Assembly (NCBI RefSeq): GCF_014117325.1
Contig: NZ_CP059732.1
Coordinates: 6,833,001-6,897,000 of the forward strand
Reading direction: 5' to 3'
From: Spirosoma foliorum
Lineage (GTDB): Bacteria; Bacteroidota; Bacteroidia; Cytophagales; Spirosomataceae
DNA length: 64,000 nucleotides
The notes beneath the pieces were generated by a model. That model had not been told where the DNA came from and did no database searches. It worked only from the letters and a program-made list of their open reading frames with translations. Numbering within the stretch: position 1 is the first letter of the stretch; each line of letters opens with the position of its first letter. Made by a program: the position numbers and the translations under genes. Below are positions 16,042-25,567 of the stretch, in pieces.

Positions 16042-18786
16042 CTATAATCCTGAGGTTGTGAAATTATACACACCTGATCCAATTTTCAGCACTACATAAC
16101 CAGGTTCGGTAGCGGATACCATCAATCCTGCCGCTGTTATCGATTTACCATTCTCCCGAACAGATTCAGCACTTTTGGCTGGGACATAGACGGTAGCTGT
16201 CGTGTTGGCTGGAATTTCTACTGTAAACGACAGATTATCTGCTTCTTTTTTCCAACTCGACCGAACCATGCCGTAATACGTTTGCAAACTGGCACTCGCC
16301 GATGTTAAGCCTCCGCCTGGTTGTGGCTTAATGATCGTGTGTTTATAACCAGGTCCGGCTTCGTCGGTATCAATGCCGGTAATGGTTCGATACATCCAGT
16401 CGCCAACGGCTCCGTATGCGTAGTGGTTAAACGATGTCATGGATGGACTTTGGAAAGTACTGTCGGGTTTCATCGAATCCCAGCGCTCCCAGATCGTCGT
16501 GGCTCCCATTTTCACCGGATATAACCACGATGGGTACGTTTCCTGCAACAGTAACTTGTAAGCCACATCGGTCCGGCCAAAACGAGTTAATACGTGGCAT
16601 AAGAAGGGCGTGCCCAGAAAGCCCGTGGTTAAGTGGTTGTCATATTTTTTGATATTGCCAACCAGTCGATCTACCGCTTGCGGGCGCAGATTTTCGGGAA
16701 TCATGTCGAATTGCAATGCCAGTACATAAGCGGTTTGGGTATCCGAAATCAGACGTCCGCTTGGGGTCATATAAGCGTTCTGGAAGGCTTTTTTAATCCG
16801 TTCCAGAAGGGCCGTATAATGGACAGCGTCTTTGGTTTTACCTAATAACATAGCTGCTTTTCGCATCAGATCGGTACTATAGGCGTAAAAACATTGCGCT
16901 ACTAAATGATTGTCGGTGAAGGCCGATTTGGCCTCAAAAGCCGGGCTGCCTTCGGTAGTTACGTAGGATAACCAGTCGCCAAACTGGAAACCTTCACTCC
17001 AGAGATCATTTTTCGCCACACGTTCCATATAGCCTTCGTACGCTTTCATGGTGGCGTATTGTTGCTCTACAACACGCCGATCGCCGTAGGCCAGGTACAT
17101 GTTCCAGGGAATAATAATGCTCGCATCCGACCAGCCTGCTGCACCTGTTGGTTCATCTTTAACCGGCCGTTTATTAAGCACATCAGGGATGATAAACGGA
17201 ACGGCTCCGTTCGGAAACTGATCGGCAGTAACATCTTTGAGCCACTTGGCGAAGAAATTATTGACGCCAAAGTTGAAAGCCGCCGTTCGGGAAAACACTT
17301 CGGCATCGCCAGTCCACCCAAGCCGTTCGTCGCGCTGCGGGCAGTCGGTAGGAACGTCGAGGAAATTACCCCGTTGACCCCATTGAATATTGCTTTGTAA
17401 TTGGTTGACTAGGGCATTCGAGGTCGTGAACTCGCCGGTTTTCGGAATGTCGGAATATAGGGTTATCGCGGTAAAATCAGCGGGATTGATTGGGCCGGTT
17501 AATCCATTGATCTGTACATAGCGAAAGCCGAAAAAGGTGAAATGGGGCTCAAGCGTTTCGGTCCCTCCTTTGAGCAGATAGGTTGCCAGTGCTTTTGCTG
17601 TACGCAGGTTTTCGAAGTAGGGATTACCGAATTTATCGAGCATCTCCACGTGCGAAAGCACGACTTTATCCCCAGCCTTTCCGGTTACCTTGAACTTCAC
17701 CCAGCCCACCATATTCTGCCCGAAATCCAGCACGGTCTCACCTTTGGGCGTCGTTATCACTTTTACGGGTTTGCGGGTTTCGTGCTGCCCAACCAGTTCG
17801 TTATAATTGGCTACCAGATTGGTATATCCAAACGGTTTCGTTGTTACACCCGACCAATCGGAATCGGAGTAGCCTGCAGTTGTCCAGCCTGCTTTTTCAA
17901 GCCGGGAATCGTAGATTTCACCGTCGTAGATTTCGGCAAAACGAACGGGGCCTGTCGATGATTTCCAGCTCTCATCAGTAATAACTGTCTCCGTACTTCC
18001 GTCGGTATACGTAATGGCCAGTTGCCCCAATACCGCCAGATTTTTGCCGTACATATTCCGTTGATTCTCCCAAACCAATCGGCCCCGATACCAGCCGCTG
18101 GCCAACGATACACCAATCGCATTCTTGCCTTGATTCAGCAGATTCGTAACATCGTAAGTCTGATACTGAAGGTGGTTGTTATAGCTTGTCCAGCCGGGTG
18201 TCAGATAGGCATCACCAACGCGTTTTCCGTTTATCTGGGCTTCGTAGAGGCCATGCGCCGTGATAGATAAAGTAGCCGAACGCACTTTCTTTGATGCCGA
18301 AAATACCTTCCGCATCAGGGGACTAGGCCTATTAAGAGTGTCTTCCACATAGCCCGGCTCGATCCATTTGGCTTTCCAATTTTCGGCAGACAACATACCC
18401 GTTTGCCAAAACGCTACCGGACTCCAGACCGATGGCTTGGCCGATGTGTTGTCCCAAATACGAACCTGCCAGAAATACCGCTGACCCGGCTTTAGGGCAG
18501 CCCCCGCATAAGGTACATGCACCGATTGATCGGAGGCAACCCGACCCGACTGCCAGACAGTCCCTTTAGCTACTGAAGCAGCGTCGGTGCTGATCCGTAT
18601 TTCGTAAGCGGTTTGTTGAACATTCTGTTTCGTAGCAATCAGTTGCCAACTAAACCGAGGAGTGGTCACATCTAAGCCAATGGGGTTGACTCGATTTTCG
18701 GTTAGCAGTTGTTGAACGCTCGATTGAGCAACAGACCAGACACTAATCAATTGAAGCAACGCAAAAAGAAAACGGTATTTTTTCAT
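16042..18786 (-). CDS. Alpha-L-rhamnosidase, GH78 family, secreted
   Basis: A 914-residue exported glycosidase that removes terminal alpha-L-rhamnose from plant or microbial glycans. A signal peptide (MKKYRFLFALLQLISVWSVAQ) is followed by an N-terminal beta domain (PRFSWQL), the rhamnosidase N domain around residues 150-320 (SATLSITAHGLYEAQING, LTPGWTSYNNHLQYQTYDVT), a concanavalin-like domain, and the (alpha/alpha)6 catalytic domain with DCPQRDERLGWTGDAEVF. Acidic residues of that motif belong to the conserved active site. No SusC/SusD pair is adjacent, so it is not in a classical polysaccharide locus here. Confidence 0.95.
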   Translation of the reverse strand: MKKYRFLFALLQLISVWSVAQSSVQQLLTENRVNPIGLDVTTPRFSWQLIATKQNVQQTAYEIRISTDAASVAKGTVWQSGRVASDQSVHVPYAGAALKPGQRYFWQVRIWDNTSAKPSVWSPVAFWQTGMLSAENWKAKWIEPGYVEDTLNRPSPLMRKVFSASKKVRSATLSITAHGLYEAQINGKRVGDAYLTPGWTSYNNHLQYQTYDVTNLLNQGKNAIGVSLASGWYRGRLVWENQRNMYGKNLAVLGQLAITYTDGSTETVITDESWKSSTGPVRFAEIYDGEIYDSRLEKAGWTTAGYSDSDWSGVTTKPFGYTNLVANYNELVGQHETRKPVKVITTPKGETVLDFGQNMVGWVKFKVTGKAGDKVVLSHVEMLDKFGNPYFENLRTAKALATYLLKGGTETLEPHFTFFGFRYVQINGLTGPINPADFTAITLYSDIPKTGEFTTSNALVNQLQSNIQWGQRGNFLDVPTDCPQRDERLGWTGDAEVFSRTAAFNFGVNNFFAKWLKDVTADQFPNGAVPFIIPDVLNKRPVKDEPTGAAGWSDASIIIPWNMYLAYGDRRVVEQQYATMKAYEGYMERVAKNDLWSEGFQFGDWLSYVTTEGSPAFEAKSAFTDNHLVAQCFYAYSTDLMRKAAMLLGKTKDAVHYTALLERIKKAFQNAYMTPSGRLISDTQTAYVLALQFDMIPENLRPQAVDRLVGNIKKYDNHLTTGFLGTPFLCHVLTRFGRTDVAYKLLLQETYPSWLYPVKMGATTIWERWDSMKPDSTFQSPSMTSFNHYAYGAVGDWMYRTITGIDTDEAGPGYKHTIIKPQPGGGLTSASASLQTYYGMVRSSWKKEADNLSFTVEIPANTTATVYVPAKSAESVRENGKSITAAGLMVSATEPGYVVLKIGSGVYNFTTSGL

Positions 18787-19126
18787 GCAGACTTATAAAG
18801 AGGGATTCGATACGGATTATATGATTTTTCAAATATAAAATTCACTTATACAGATACTTCCCTATACTTTCCTACTTTTTGGTCTGTATATTAAGCGATC
18901 CGTAAACACCATTAAGTTCATTGCTAGTTAGTAAACATCTGAAAAAGTATTACGTATAGTTTACGTTACTATATACCGTTTCTTAAAAAACTATTTCCTA
19001 TTTTTCGAGTATATATCATAGAAATCATGTGTCAAGTCTGATTAATCGAATGAGATAAAGGACTTTACGAATGTCATTTTTGGGTAAAGCCGATGATTTA
19101 GTGGATCAGACCCCCTTCTTACTTAA
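18787..19126. other. AT-rich divergent region between rhamnosidase and kai operon
   Basis: A 340-base gap that must hold the promoters of two divergent units. A weak TATTTTTC box lies near 19009. I found no convincing TTTG/TAnnTTTG pair for either gene and no ORF. Confidence 0.5.
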
Positions 19127-20836
19127 ATGAGTTCAACAACATCCAGCAAACACAATACACCTTTAAAATCTCTGCCAAAATCCCCAACCGGGATTAATGG
19201 CCTGGATGAAATAACGACGGGAGGCTTGCCCGCCGGACGCCCAACCCTTATTTGTGGTAGTGCCGGTAGTGGCAAAACTTTGTTCTCAATGGAATTTATT
19301 GTTCGTGGAGCAATGAATTATAATGAGCCGGGTGTCTTTATGGCCTTTGAGGAGAAAACCGAAGAACTGACCCAAAACGTGGCATCGTTGGGTTTTGACC
19401 TCGATCAGCTTCAAAAAGACAAAATCATCAAGCTCGACCACGTTCACATTGAACGAAGCGAAATAGAAGAAACTGGCGAGTATGATCTGGATGGTTTATT
19501 TATCCGATTAGGGTATGCCATTGATAGCATAGGAGCCAAACGGGTGGTGTTGGATACAATCGAAAATCTGTTTGCAGGTCTGTCTAATCAGGGAATTTTG
19601 CGAGCAGAGTTACGACGGTTGTTCGAGTGGTTGAAAGAAAAGAAAGTAACCACTATCATTACGGGGGAAAAAGGCGAAGGGATGTTAACCCGTCACGGTC
19701 TCGAAGAGTACGTTTCCGACTGCGTTATTTTATTGGATCACCGGATCAACAATCAAATCTCGACCCGTCTTCTTCGTATTGTCAAATATCGGGGCTCCGT
19801 ACACGGTACCAATGAATACCCATTTTTAATTAACGAGAAGGGCATTTCGGTATTACCCGTTACGTCTCTGACGCTGGATCATCCCGTCTCGTCCGAACGT
19901 ATCTCATCGGGCATACCTACGCTGGATAAAATGCTGGATGGTCAGGGCTTTTTCCGGGGCAGCAGTATTCTGGTTTCGGGCACGGCCGGTACCGGGAAAA
20001 CCAGTATTGCAGCCTCATTTGCCGATGCCTCCTGCCAACGGAACGAACGCTGTATTTACTTCGCTTTTGAGGAATCGCCCCAGCAGATTATTCGAAACAT
20101 GCGTTCTATCGGCCTTGATCTCCAAGGACATATCGATAATGGCTTGCTAAAATTTCAGGCATCACGCCCAACTTTGAATGGCCTTGAAATGCACTTGGTA
20201 AGCATTCATAACCAAATTAAAGAATTCAAGCCAGCAGCCGTTATCCTGGACCCAATTACCAATCTGATCACGGTTGGTTCCGTCAGCGATGTCAAGTCAA
20301 TGCTGATGCGGTTGATCGATTTTTTACAGGCCGAACAAATAACCGTTCTGTTCACAGCACTTTCGCTAAATAATGTGGTCAATGAACAAACAGACGAAGG
20401 TGTTTCATCATTAGTAGATGCCTGGCTGCTGGTACGCGATATCGAATCGAATGGCGAGCGGAATCGGGGCATGTACGTCATGAAATCGCGGGGTATGAAG
20501 CACTCGAATCAGGTGCGGGAATTTGTAATTACCGACAAGGGGCTAAGTATGATTGACGTTTATTTAGGCCCCGAGGGCGTATTGACGGGATCGGCCCGAG
20601 AAGCGCAGCAATTACAGGAAGAGACGGGAATGGTCCTGCGCGAACACGCCGTTAGCCGTAAAAATCGGGAAATTGAACGCAAGCGATTAATACTCGAATC
20701 AAAAATAGCGAGCCTGAAAGAAGAGTTCGAATCGGTACAGGATGAGTTAAATAAGACCTACGTTGAGGACGAATTACGAAAAGAGGTGATGGACAAAAAT
20801 CGTGAACAGATTACCCGTAACCGACATAATGAGTAA
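19127..20836 (+). CDS. kaiC: KaiC-like circadian-clock ATPase (double RecA domain)
   Basis: A 569-residue protein with two KaiC RecA-like domains. CI has Walker A GSAGSGKT (44-51), catalytic pair Glu75-Glu76 and Walker B around Asp143. CII has GTAGTGKT (285-292), Glu315-Glu316 and Asp375. At the place of cyanobacterial Ser431-Thr432 it has Ser426-Ser427 in EGVSSLVDAW, so both CII phosphosites could be serines. The cyanobacterial C-terminal KaiA-binding tail is replaced by about 75 residues of charged coiled coil (from ~residue 495). No kaiA was seen. It is the first gene of a tight four-gene operon with two KaiB-like genes and a kinase. Confidence 0.93.
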   Translation: MSSTTSSKHNTPLKSLPKSPTGINGLDEITTGGLPAGRPTLICGSAGSGKTLFSMEFIVRGAMNYNEPGVFMAFEEKTEELTQNVASLGFDLDQLQKDKIIKLDHVHIERSEIEETGEYDLDGLFIRLGYAIDSIGAKRVVLDTIENLFAGLSNQGILRAELRRLFEWLKEKKVTTIITGEKGEGMLTRHGLEEYVSDCVILLDHRINNQISTRLLRIVKYRGSVHGTNEYPFLINEKGISVLPVTSLTLDHPVSSERISSGIPTLDKMLDGQGFFRGSSILVSGTAGTGKTSIAASFADASCQRNERCIYFAFEESPQQIIRNMRSIGLDLQGHIDNGLLKFQASRPTLNGLEMHLVSIHNQIKEFKPAAVILDPITNLITVGSVSDVKSMLMRLIDFLQAEQITVLFTALSLNNVVNEQTDEGVSSLVDAWLLVRDIESNGERNRGMYVMKSRGMKHSNQVREFVITDKGLSMIDVYLGPEGVLTGSAREAQQLQEETGMVLREHAVSRKNREIERKRLILESKIASLKEEFESVQDELNKTYVEDELRKEVMDKNREQITRNRHNE

Positions 20837-20863
20837 TTTATCAGGTGACTCAACTAACTATCG

Positions 20864-21157
20864 ATGAAAACAAAAGAAGATACCTGGGAGTTGCGACTCT
20901 ATATTGCCGGAAACACGCCTAAATCGCAAACTGCTCTGAGCAATCTGAAAAAGTATTGTGAGGAGTATTTGAAAGATAAATACATCATTGAGGTAATCGA
21001 CTTGTTGGTAAAACCACAACTGGCCGAAGGCGACCAGATTTTTGCGGTGCCCACCTTAGTCAAAAAGGTACCTGAACCCATTCGCAAAATCATTGGCGAT
21101 CTCTCTAATGAAGAAAAAGTTCTGGTAGGCTTAAACATTCGTCCGGCAAGTAAGTAG
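20864..21157 (+). CDS. kaiB: KaiB-like protein 1 (close to canonical KaiB)
   Basis: A 97-residue thioredoxin-like protein that keeps the KaiB signature closely: [40 protein letters not shown] and [15 protein letters not shown]. In cyanobacteria KaiB changes fold and binds the CI ring of KaiC. The canonical residues make this the likelier KaiC partner of the two KaiB genes here. It starts 28 bases after kaiC and ends directly against the next start. Confidence 0.95.
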   Translation: MKTKEDTWELRLYIAGNTPKSQTALSNLKKYCEEYLKDKYIIEVIDLLVKPQLAEGDQIFAVPTLVKKVPEPIRKIIGDLSNEEKVLVGLNIRPASK

Positions 21158-21475
21158 ATGATTGAACCATCACAACCAGAGGATACCGATCCAGATGCCG
21201 AAGACGGTTTCTACGTATTGCATTTATTTGTAACAGGAGCATCCCTGCATTCAACACGGGCAATTGCAAATCTTAAACACATTTGCGAATCGTATATACC
21301 AGGAAAGTATTCACTGGAAATTATTGATGTGTATCAGCAAAAAGAACTGGCAGAACGGGAGCAACTGATTGCGTTGCCTTTATTGATTAAACGACTGCCC
21401 TTGCCCGAACGAAGATTAGTTGGTGATTTGTCAGACACCGAAAAGATACTCGCCGGATTAGGAATTTCCAGGTAA
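21158..21475 (+). CDS. KaiB-like protein 2 (divergent)
   Basis: A 105-residue KaiB paralogue with a short acidic N-terminal extension (PEDTDPDAEDG). It keeps the outline LHLFVTGAS, IIDVYQQKELAEREQLIALPLLIK and LVGDLSDTEKILAGL, but AGNTP has become TGASL and the PTL turn is PLL. It begins at the base after the KaiB1 stop, and its own stop overlaps the kinase start by one base, so translation is coupled. It may act with the kinase rather than with KaiC; this is inference. Confidence 0.92.
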   Translation: MIEPSQPEDTDPDAEDGFYVLHLFVTGASLHSTRAIANLKHICESYIPGKYSLEIIDVYQQKELAEREQLIALPLLIKRLPLPERRLVGDLSDTEKILAGLGISR

Positions 21476-22806
21476 TGAGCATGAATGGGGGGAAAACATA
21501 CGAGCAACTGCTAGCCGAAAATGAAAGTCTGCGCTGGCAGCTCGAAGAAGCAACCGAAACAATACAGGCCATTCGTACTGGTCAGATCGATGCCTTAGTT
21601 GTTGAGGGCGAAGACGGTCATGAGCTTTATACGCTGAAAACAGCTGATCAAACCTACCGGATTTTTATTGAAACGATGAATGAAGGGGCTGTCACGCTGA
21701 ATAAAGACGGCCTTATTTTATACAGTAATTCAACCTTTGCTACTATGGTTGAATTGCCCCTATCGAAAGTAATTGGGTTGTCTTTCAACCAATTTACGAC
21801 CCCCGATTGTCAGGAAATGTTTAATGACTTACTCCGGGGAATCTGGACGGGCAATCGAAAGATTGAGTTCATGCTTATTAGCAATAACCAAAACCTGGTT
21901 CCCTGTCAACTTTCGGCAACAGACCTTGAGCTTGATGGGGGAGTTTGCCTGAGTATAATCCTGACCGATCTGACCGCTCAGAAACATAGCCAGCAATTGC
22001 TAAGAATTAACAATGAAAAGCTAGCCAAGGCCAATGCTGCGCTGGAAGTTAGTAATCAGGCCCTGAATCGATCCAACAATAATCTTCAGCAGTTTGCTTA
22101 TATCGCCAGCCATGATCTACAGGAGCCTTTACGAAAGATCCAATCGTTTGGCGACCTTCTGAAAAGCCAGTATAAAGATCAGTTAGGTGATGGAACCGGG
22201 CATTTGGAGCGAATGCAGGTAGCGGCCAGCCGAATGTCGACACTGATTAAAGATTTACTGAGCTTTTCCCGCATCTCTACTCAACAAAACACAACGACTT
22301 CCATTTCGCTGAACGATGTAGTCAACATCGTTCTTAGTGATCTGGAGCTATTAATTCAGGAAAAAAGTGCCGTTGTTTCCGTCGACCCGTTGCCCACGAT
22401 ACAAGGCGACCGATCGCAACTGGAGCAACTATTCCAAAATTTATTGACGAATGCCCTCAAGTTTCGCCGGGCTGGGGTTACGCCCCAGATTCGAGTCAGC
22501 TCTCAAACGGTAGATTCGGCAAAATTGCCTGTCTCGATAAAACCAATTCTCCAGGCTGATACCTATTACCAAATAAGTGTGTCGGACAATGGTATTGGTT
22601 TTGACCAGAAGTACGTTGATCGGATTTTTCAGGTTTTCCAGCGCCTGCATGGTAAGACGGAATTTCCGGGTACAGGTATTGGCCTGGCTATTTGCGAAAA
22701 AGTAACCGCTAATCATGGCGGAGCCATTACCGCTATTAGTGAACCAGGCGAAGGTGCCACATTTGAGATCTATTTTCCTATACAGAGTAACATAACGCAA
22801 CTCTAG
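21475..22806 (+). CDS. PAS-domain sensor histidine kinase of the kai operon
   Basis: A 443-residue soluble kinase with no membrane segment. Residues 1-45 form a coiled coil (ETIQAIRTGQIDALVV), 58-170 a PAS domain, and 171-205 a second coiled coil. HisKA follows with phospho-acceptor His213 in ASHDLQEPLR. HATPase_c has DNGIGF, FQRLHGKTEFPGTGIGLAI. It lacks the KaiB-like sensor domain of cyanobacterial SasA. Coupling to the preceding KaiB gene suggests it takes clock-like output from the Kai proteins. No receiver gene is adjacent. Confidence 0.92.
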   Translation: MSMNGGKTYEQLLAENESLRWQLEEATETIQAIRTGQIDALVVEGEDGHELYTLKTADQTYRIFIETMNEGAVTLNKDGLILYSNSTFATMVELPLSKVIGLSFNQFTTPDCQEMFNDLLRGIWTGNRKIEFMLISNNQNLVPCQLSATDLELDGGVCLSIILTDLTAQKHSQQLLRINNEKLAKANAALEVSNQALNRSNNNLQQFAYIASHDLQEPLRKIQSFGDLLKSQYKDQLGDGTGHLERMQVAASRMSTLIKDLLSFSRISTQQNTTTSISLNDVVNIVLSDLELLIQEKSAVVSVDPLPTIQGDRSQLEQLFQNLLTNALKFRRAGVTPQIRVSSQTVDSAKLPVSIKPILQADTYYQISVSDNGIGFDQKYVDRIFQVFQRLHGKTEFPGTGIGLAICEKVTANHGGAITAISEPGEGATFEIYFPIQSNITQL

Positions 22807-23100
22807 CGATACGGATTATTACGTTTTCTTAACCCGTTTTACATTCGAAATAAGGTATTAAAAATTGGGCTAAATCCCAGTTTGAGCGTATAAACTATGC
22901 CTTCTCAACCCCCAAATGTGTTCTCAGATTGGTTTCTAAAGGCTTTGCCTAACTTCTGACAACTTGTTTATATATATGTATATACACCGTTAAATAAATT
23001 CATAGTCCATCTGTTAACTAAAATCGAATATCAATGTCTATCAGTCATATATATATATTTATTTTGTAAACTTAAGCTAACCCATAATTAACGATTTATC

Positions 23101-23652
23101 ATGCAGGTCTCTTTAACCGACGAAGAGATGATTCGGCAGTATTTACCTACTCAGCCCGATCATTGCTTCGAAGCTCTCTATAACCGGTATGTCAAGAAAG
23201 TATACCGCCGGTGCCTGTCAATGACTAACGATTCTGTACAGGCCGAAGATTTCACCCACGATATTTTCTTGAAGGTATTTAATAAACTGGATGCCTTTCA
23301 ACAACGATCCAGCTTTTCGACCTGGCTTTACTCCATTGCTTACAATTACTGCGCCGACCAGATCAAACTAGCCAAACGATTACCAACCACCACGCTGGAA
23401 GGAAGTCAGGACTGGTACAAAACAGAACCGTTGGAGGCCCAGTTACACGAAGAAACGCTCCAGGTCGTCAGACAGGCCATGGATACCCTATCGGTTGAAG
23501 AGCGTAAGTTATTGCGTTTAAAATACGAAGACAACATGAGTATTGAAGAGATTGCTCAGTTGTATGGACTCAAGCTCAGTGCGGTTAAAATGAGACTAAA
23601 ACGAAGTCGGGAAAAAGTGCACCGATTGTGCGCACGACAGTATCATGGATAG
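23101..23652 (+). CDS. ECF-type RNA polymerase sigma factor
   Basis: A 183-residue sigma-70 family protein. Region 2 runs over residues ~20-90 (FEALYNRYVKKVYRRC, AEDFTHDIFLKVF, FSTWLYSIAYNYCADQIK) and region 4 over ~128-178 (LSVEERKLLRLKYEDNMSIEEIAQLYGLKLSAVKMRLKR shape). No anti-sigma factor gene follows; a long hairpin does. It lies 294 bases after the kai kinase in the same direction. That gap is AT-rich, so it may be separately transcribed. The regulon is unknown. Confidence 0.93.
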   Translation: MQVSLTDEEMIRQYLPTQPDHCFEALYNRYVKKVYRRCLSMTNDSVQAEDFTHDIFLKVFNKLDAFQQRSSFSTWLYSIAYNYCADQIKLAKRLPTTTLEGSQDWYKTEPLEAQLHEETLQVVRQAMDTLSVEERKLLRLKYEDNMSIEEIAQLYGLKLSAVKMRLKRSREKVHRLCARQYHG

Positions 23653-23734
23653 GCCACTATTTTTTTTATTTATTTTTATAGTTAACTAGTGACCACTTGA
23701 TACCGTTACCGTCTAAAGGAATATTAGTAATTAA

Positions 23735-23785
23735 CACAACTAACAAGGCCAGACATATCGCATATGTCTGGCCTTGTTAGTTGTG
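23735..23785. terminator. Perfect 24-bp hairpin after the sigma factor gene
   Basis: Arms 23735-23758 and 23762-23785 pair perfectly around a 3-base loop (CACAACTAACAAGGCC outer part). There is no clear T tract, so this may be a processing or repeat element as much as a terminator. Confidence 0.8.
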
Positions 23786-23856
23786 ACTTATACAGTAATC
23801 AGGCCATTTTTACCAGAAAACCCTGCTATGTAATTGCTAACGGCTCTAAAAATCAA

Positions 23857-23880
23857 AAGCCGCTTTCGTAAAAGCGGCTT
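23857..23880 (-). terminator. Terminator of the small heat-shock gene
   Basis: The stem AAGCCGCTTT / AAAGCGGCTT is followed on the minus strand by a T-rich run, about 65 bases after the Hsp20 stop. Confidence 0.8.
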
Positions 23881-23944
23881 AGAACTCATCTATAGGCAAC
23901 AGGACTCTCGGGCCCCGGAAGAAATTCAGGAGGGTACACTTAGC

Positions 23945-24349
23945 TTAGAATAAGTTTTTAATATCGATTCGACGGTGCAAATGCTCTTCGTCTTTAAAGG
24001 GCAACATCACCATAACCCGGCCTTGTTCGTGAACAGCTTCGATATGATCGGCGTCGATGAACGACGGAATATCCAGAACCCGGAGGAACATAGGCACGGC
24101 CAATCGTTGACTGGTGCCTTCTTCCTGACGTTCAGACGTACTCACTAGTAACGTATAGAGAACGAGCTTGCTACCCTCGACCAACACATTAAATGAATTA
24201 GCCTTTACACCTGGAGCCGATAAGGTAATGATTAAGCGTTCATCTTCTCGCTCAACATTCATGGTGGTCTGACTCGCCCCACCATATAGGGTGTTCAGCA
24301 AGTCGATCTGACCGCCAGTTCCCTTAAACACGTTTTCTATCGTTTTCAT
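23945..24349 (-). CDS. Hsp20/alpha-crystallin family protein
   Basis: A 134-residue protein with an alpha-crystallin-like domain: TTMNVEREDERLIITLSAPGV, SFNVLVEGSKLVLYTLL and VPMFLRVLDIPSFIDADHIEA. Small heat-shock proteins hold unfolding proteins in a refoldable state. The usual AxxxxGVL motif is weak (AVHEQGRVMVMLPF) and the N-terminal arm is short. Monocistronic with its own terminator; convergent with the sigma factor gene. Confidence 0.85.
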   Translation of the reverse strand: MKTIENVFKGTGGQIDLLNTLYGGASQTTMNVEREDERLIITLSAPGVKANSFNVLVEGSKLVLYTLLVSTSERQEEGTSQRLAVPMFLRVLDIPSFIDADHIEAVHEQGRVMVMLPFKDEEHLHRRIDIKNLF

Positions 24350-24625
24350 AGTGGATGTTGTTTTACTGCTTAATTCAATTCATTTATTTCTTAGACAAAC
24401 GTCGTGCCTAATGGATTAATCCTATTTTATAAGTCAGGATGTCAGTTCAAAAAGCCTTATTTTCGACAGTATATGCCGTTTTGACACAAGAGAAGGGCAT
24501 TCTGACAGTTTTACGAGTTTATGTACGTACTGAGAATAGTGTTGCGATTTATGGTCTCTGTGGGGTTCTCTTTCTACACTTTGCCACAGTCGCCTTGTGT
24601 ACCTAAAAACCTGACGTTCCTGCCG

Positions 24626-24633
24626 TATCTTTG
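24626..24633 (+). promoter_or_regulatory. -7 element of hemC
   Basis: TATCTTTG matches TAnnTTTG exactly, 8 bases before the hemC ATG, which would give a very short or leaderless transcript. No -33 TTTG was found at normal spacing. Confidence 0.5.
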
Positions 24634-24640
24634 CTAGATC

Positions 24641-25567
24641 ATGCATATCAAAGTTGGAACTCGAAGCAGCCGACTAGCAATCTGGCAGGCCGCTTACATA
24701 CAAACGTTACTTCAAAAAGCGGGCTTGACCTCTGAGTTGGTGCTTATTGAAACCAAAGGTGATTTAGTCCTCGACCGCTCACTCGCGAAGATTGGTAGCA
24801 AAGGTGTATTTACGCAGGAGTTGGAAGACCAGCTGCGCGATGGCACGATCGATATTGCGGTTCACAGTGCCAAAGACCTTCCCTCAAGTTTACCTGACGA
24901 TCTGGACATTATCGCCTTTACGGAACGAGAACTGGCCAACGATGTACTGGTTAGCCGAAATAAAGACGTATCCCTTAAAGGTGGGCAGCCTTTCCGAATT
25001 GGCACCTCATCGACACGCCGGGTAGCTATGCTGAAGCATTATTGCCCCCATTTGACAGCCGTCGACATGCGCGGCAATTTGCAAACCCGGATTCGTAAAC
25101 TCGATGAAGGCCAATGCGACGCCCTTTTGCTTGCTTACGCGGGTGTTCACCGGATGGAATACGACGATCTGATTGTTGAACATTTACCCATTACCGAATT
25201 TACGCCCGCTGTTGGTCAGGGAAGCGTCGCGATTGAAGTGGCTACTTCTTTAGATAGCGAAGTAGCCGAAACCCTCACCCGAATCATTAATCACGAGCCA
25301 ACTGCCGCCTGCTTACGGGCCGAACGGGCCTTTCTGGCCAGACTCGAAGGAGGATGTAGCATTCCATCGTTCGCGCTGGCGCAATGGACCAACGAACAGA
25401 CCATCAGCCTAACGGGTGGTTTAGTTAGCCTGGATGGCAGTCAGCTACTTCGCGAAACTTTTACGGGCACACCTCAGGAAGCGCCACAGCTTGGTCATTC
25501 ACTGGCCGAAAGCATTCTGGAACGCGGGGGCGATGAGTTATTACAGCAAATCCGCCAACAACTATGA
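24641..25567 (+). CDS. hemC: Hydroxymethylbilane synthase (porphobilinogen deaminase)
   Basis: A 308-residue enzyme that joins four porphobilinogens into hydroxymethylbilane in haem synthesis. The start VGTRSSRLAIWQA is canonical. The catalytic Asp79 lies in SAKDLP, and the dipyrromethane cofactor is carried by Cys239 in EGGCSIP. The Arg-rich substrate site shows GTSSTRR and RGNLQTR. No other hem genes are adjacent. The next gene overlaps its stop by 4 bases (ATGA), so the two are coupled. Confidence 0.97.
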   Translation: MHIKVGTRSSRLAIWQAAYIQTLLQKAGLTSELVLIETKGDLVLDRSLAKIGSKGVFTQELEDQLRDGTIDIAVHSAKDLPSSLPDDLDIIAFTERELANDVLVSRNKDVSLKGGQPFRIGTSSTRRVAMLKHYCPHLTAVDMRGNLQTRIRKLDEGQCDALLLAYAGVHRMEYDDLIVEHLPITEFTPAVGQGSVAIEVATSLDSEVAETLTRIINHEPTAACLRAERAFLARLEGGCSIPSFALAQWTNEQTISLTGGLVSLDGSQLLRETFTGTPQEAPQLGHSLAESILERGGDELLQQIRQQL

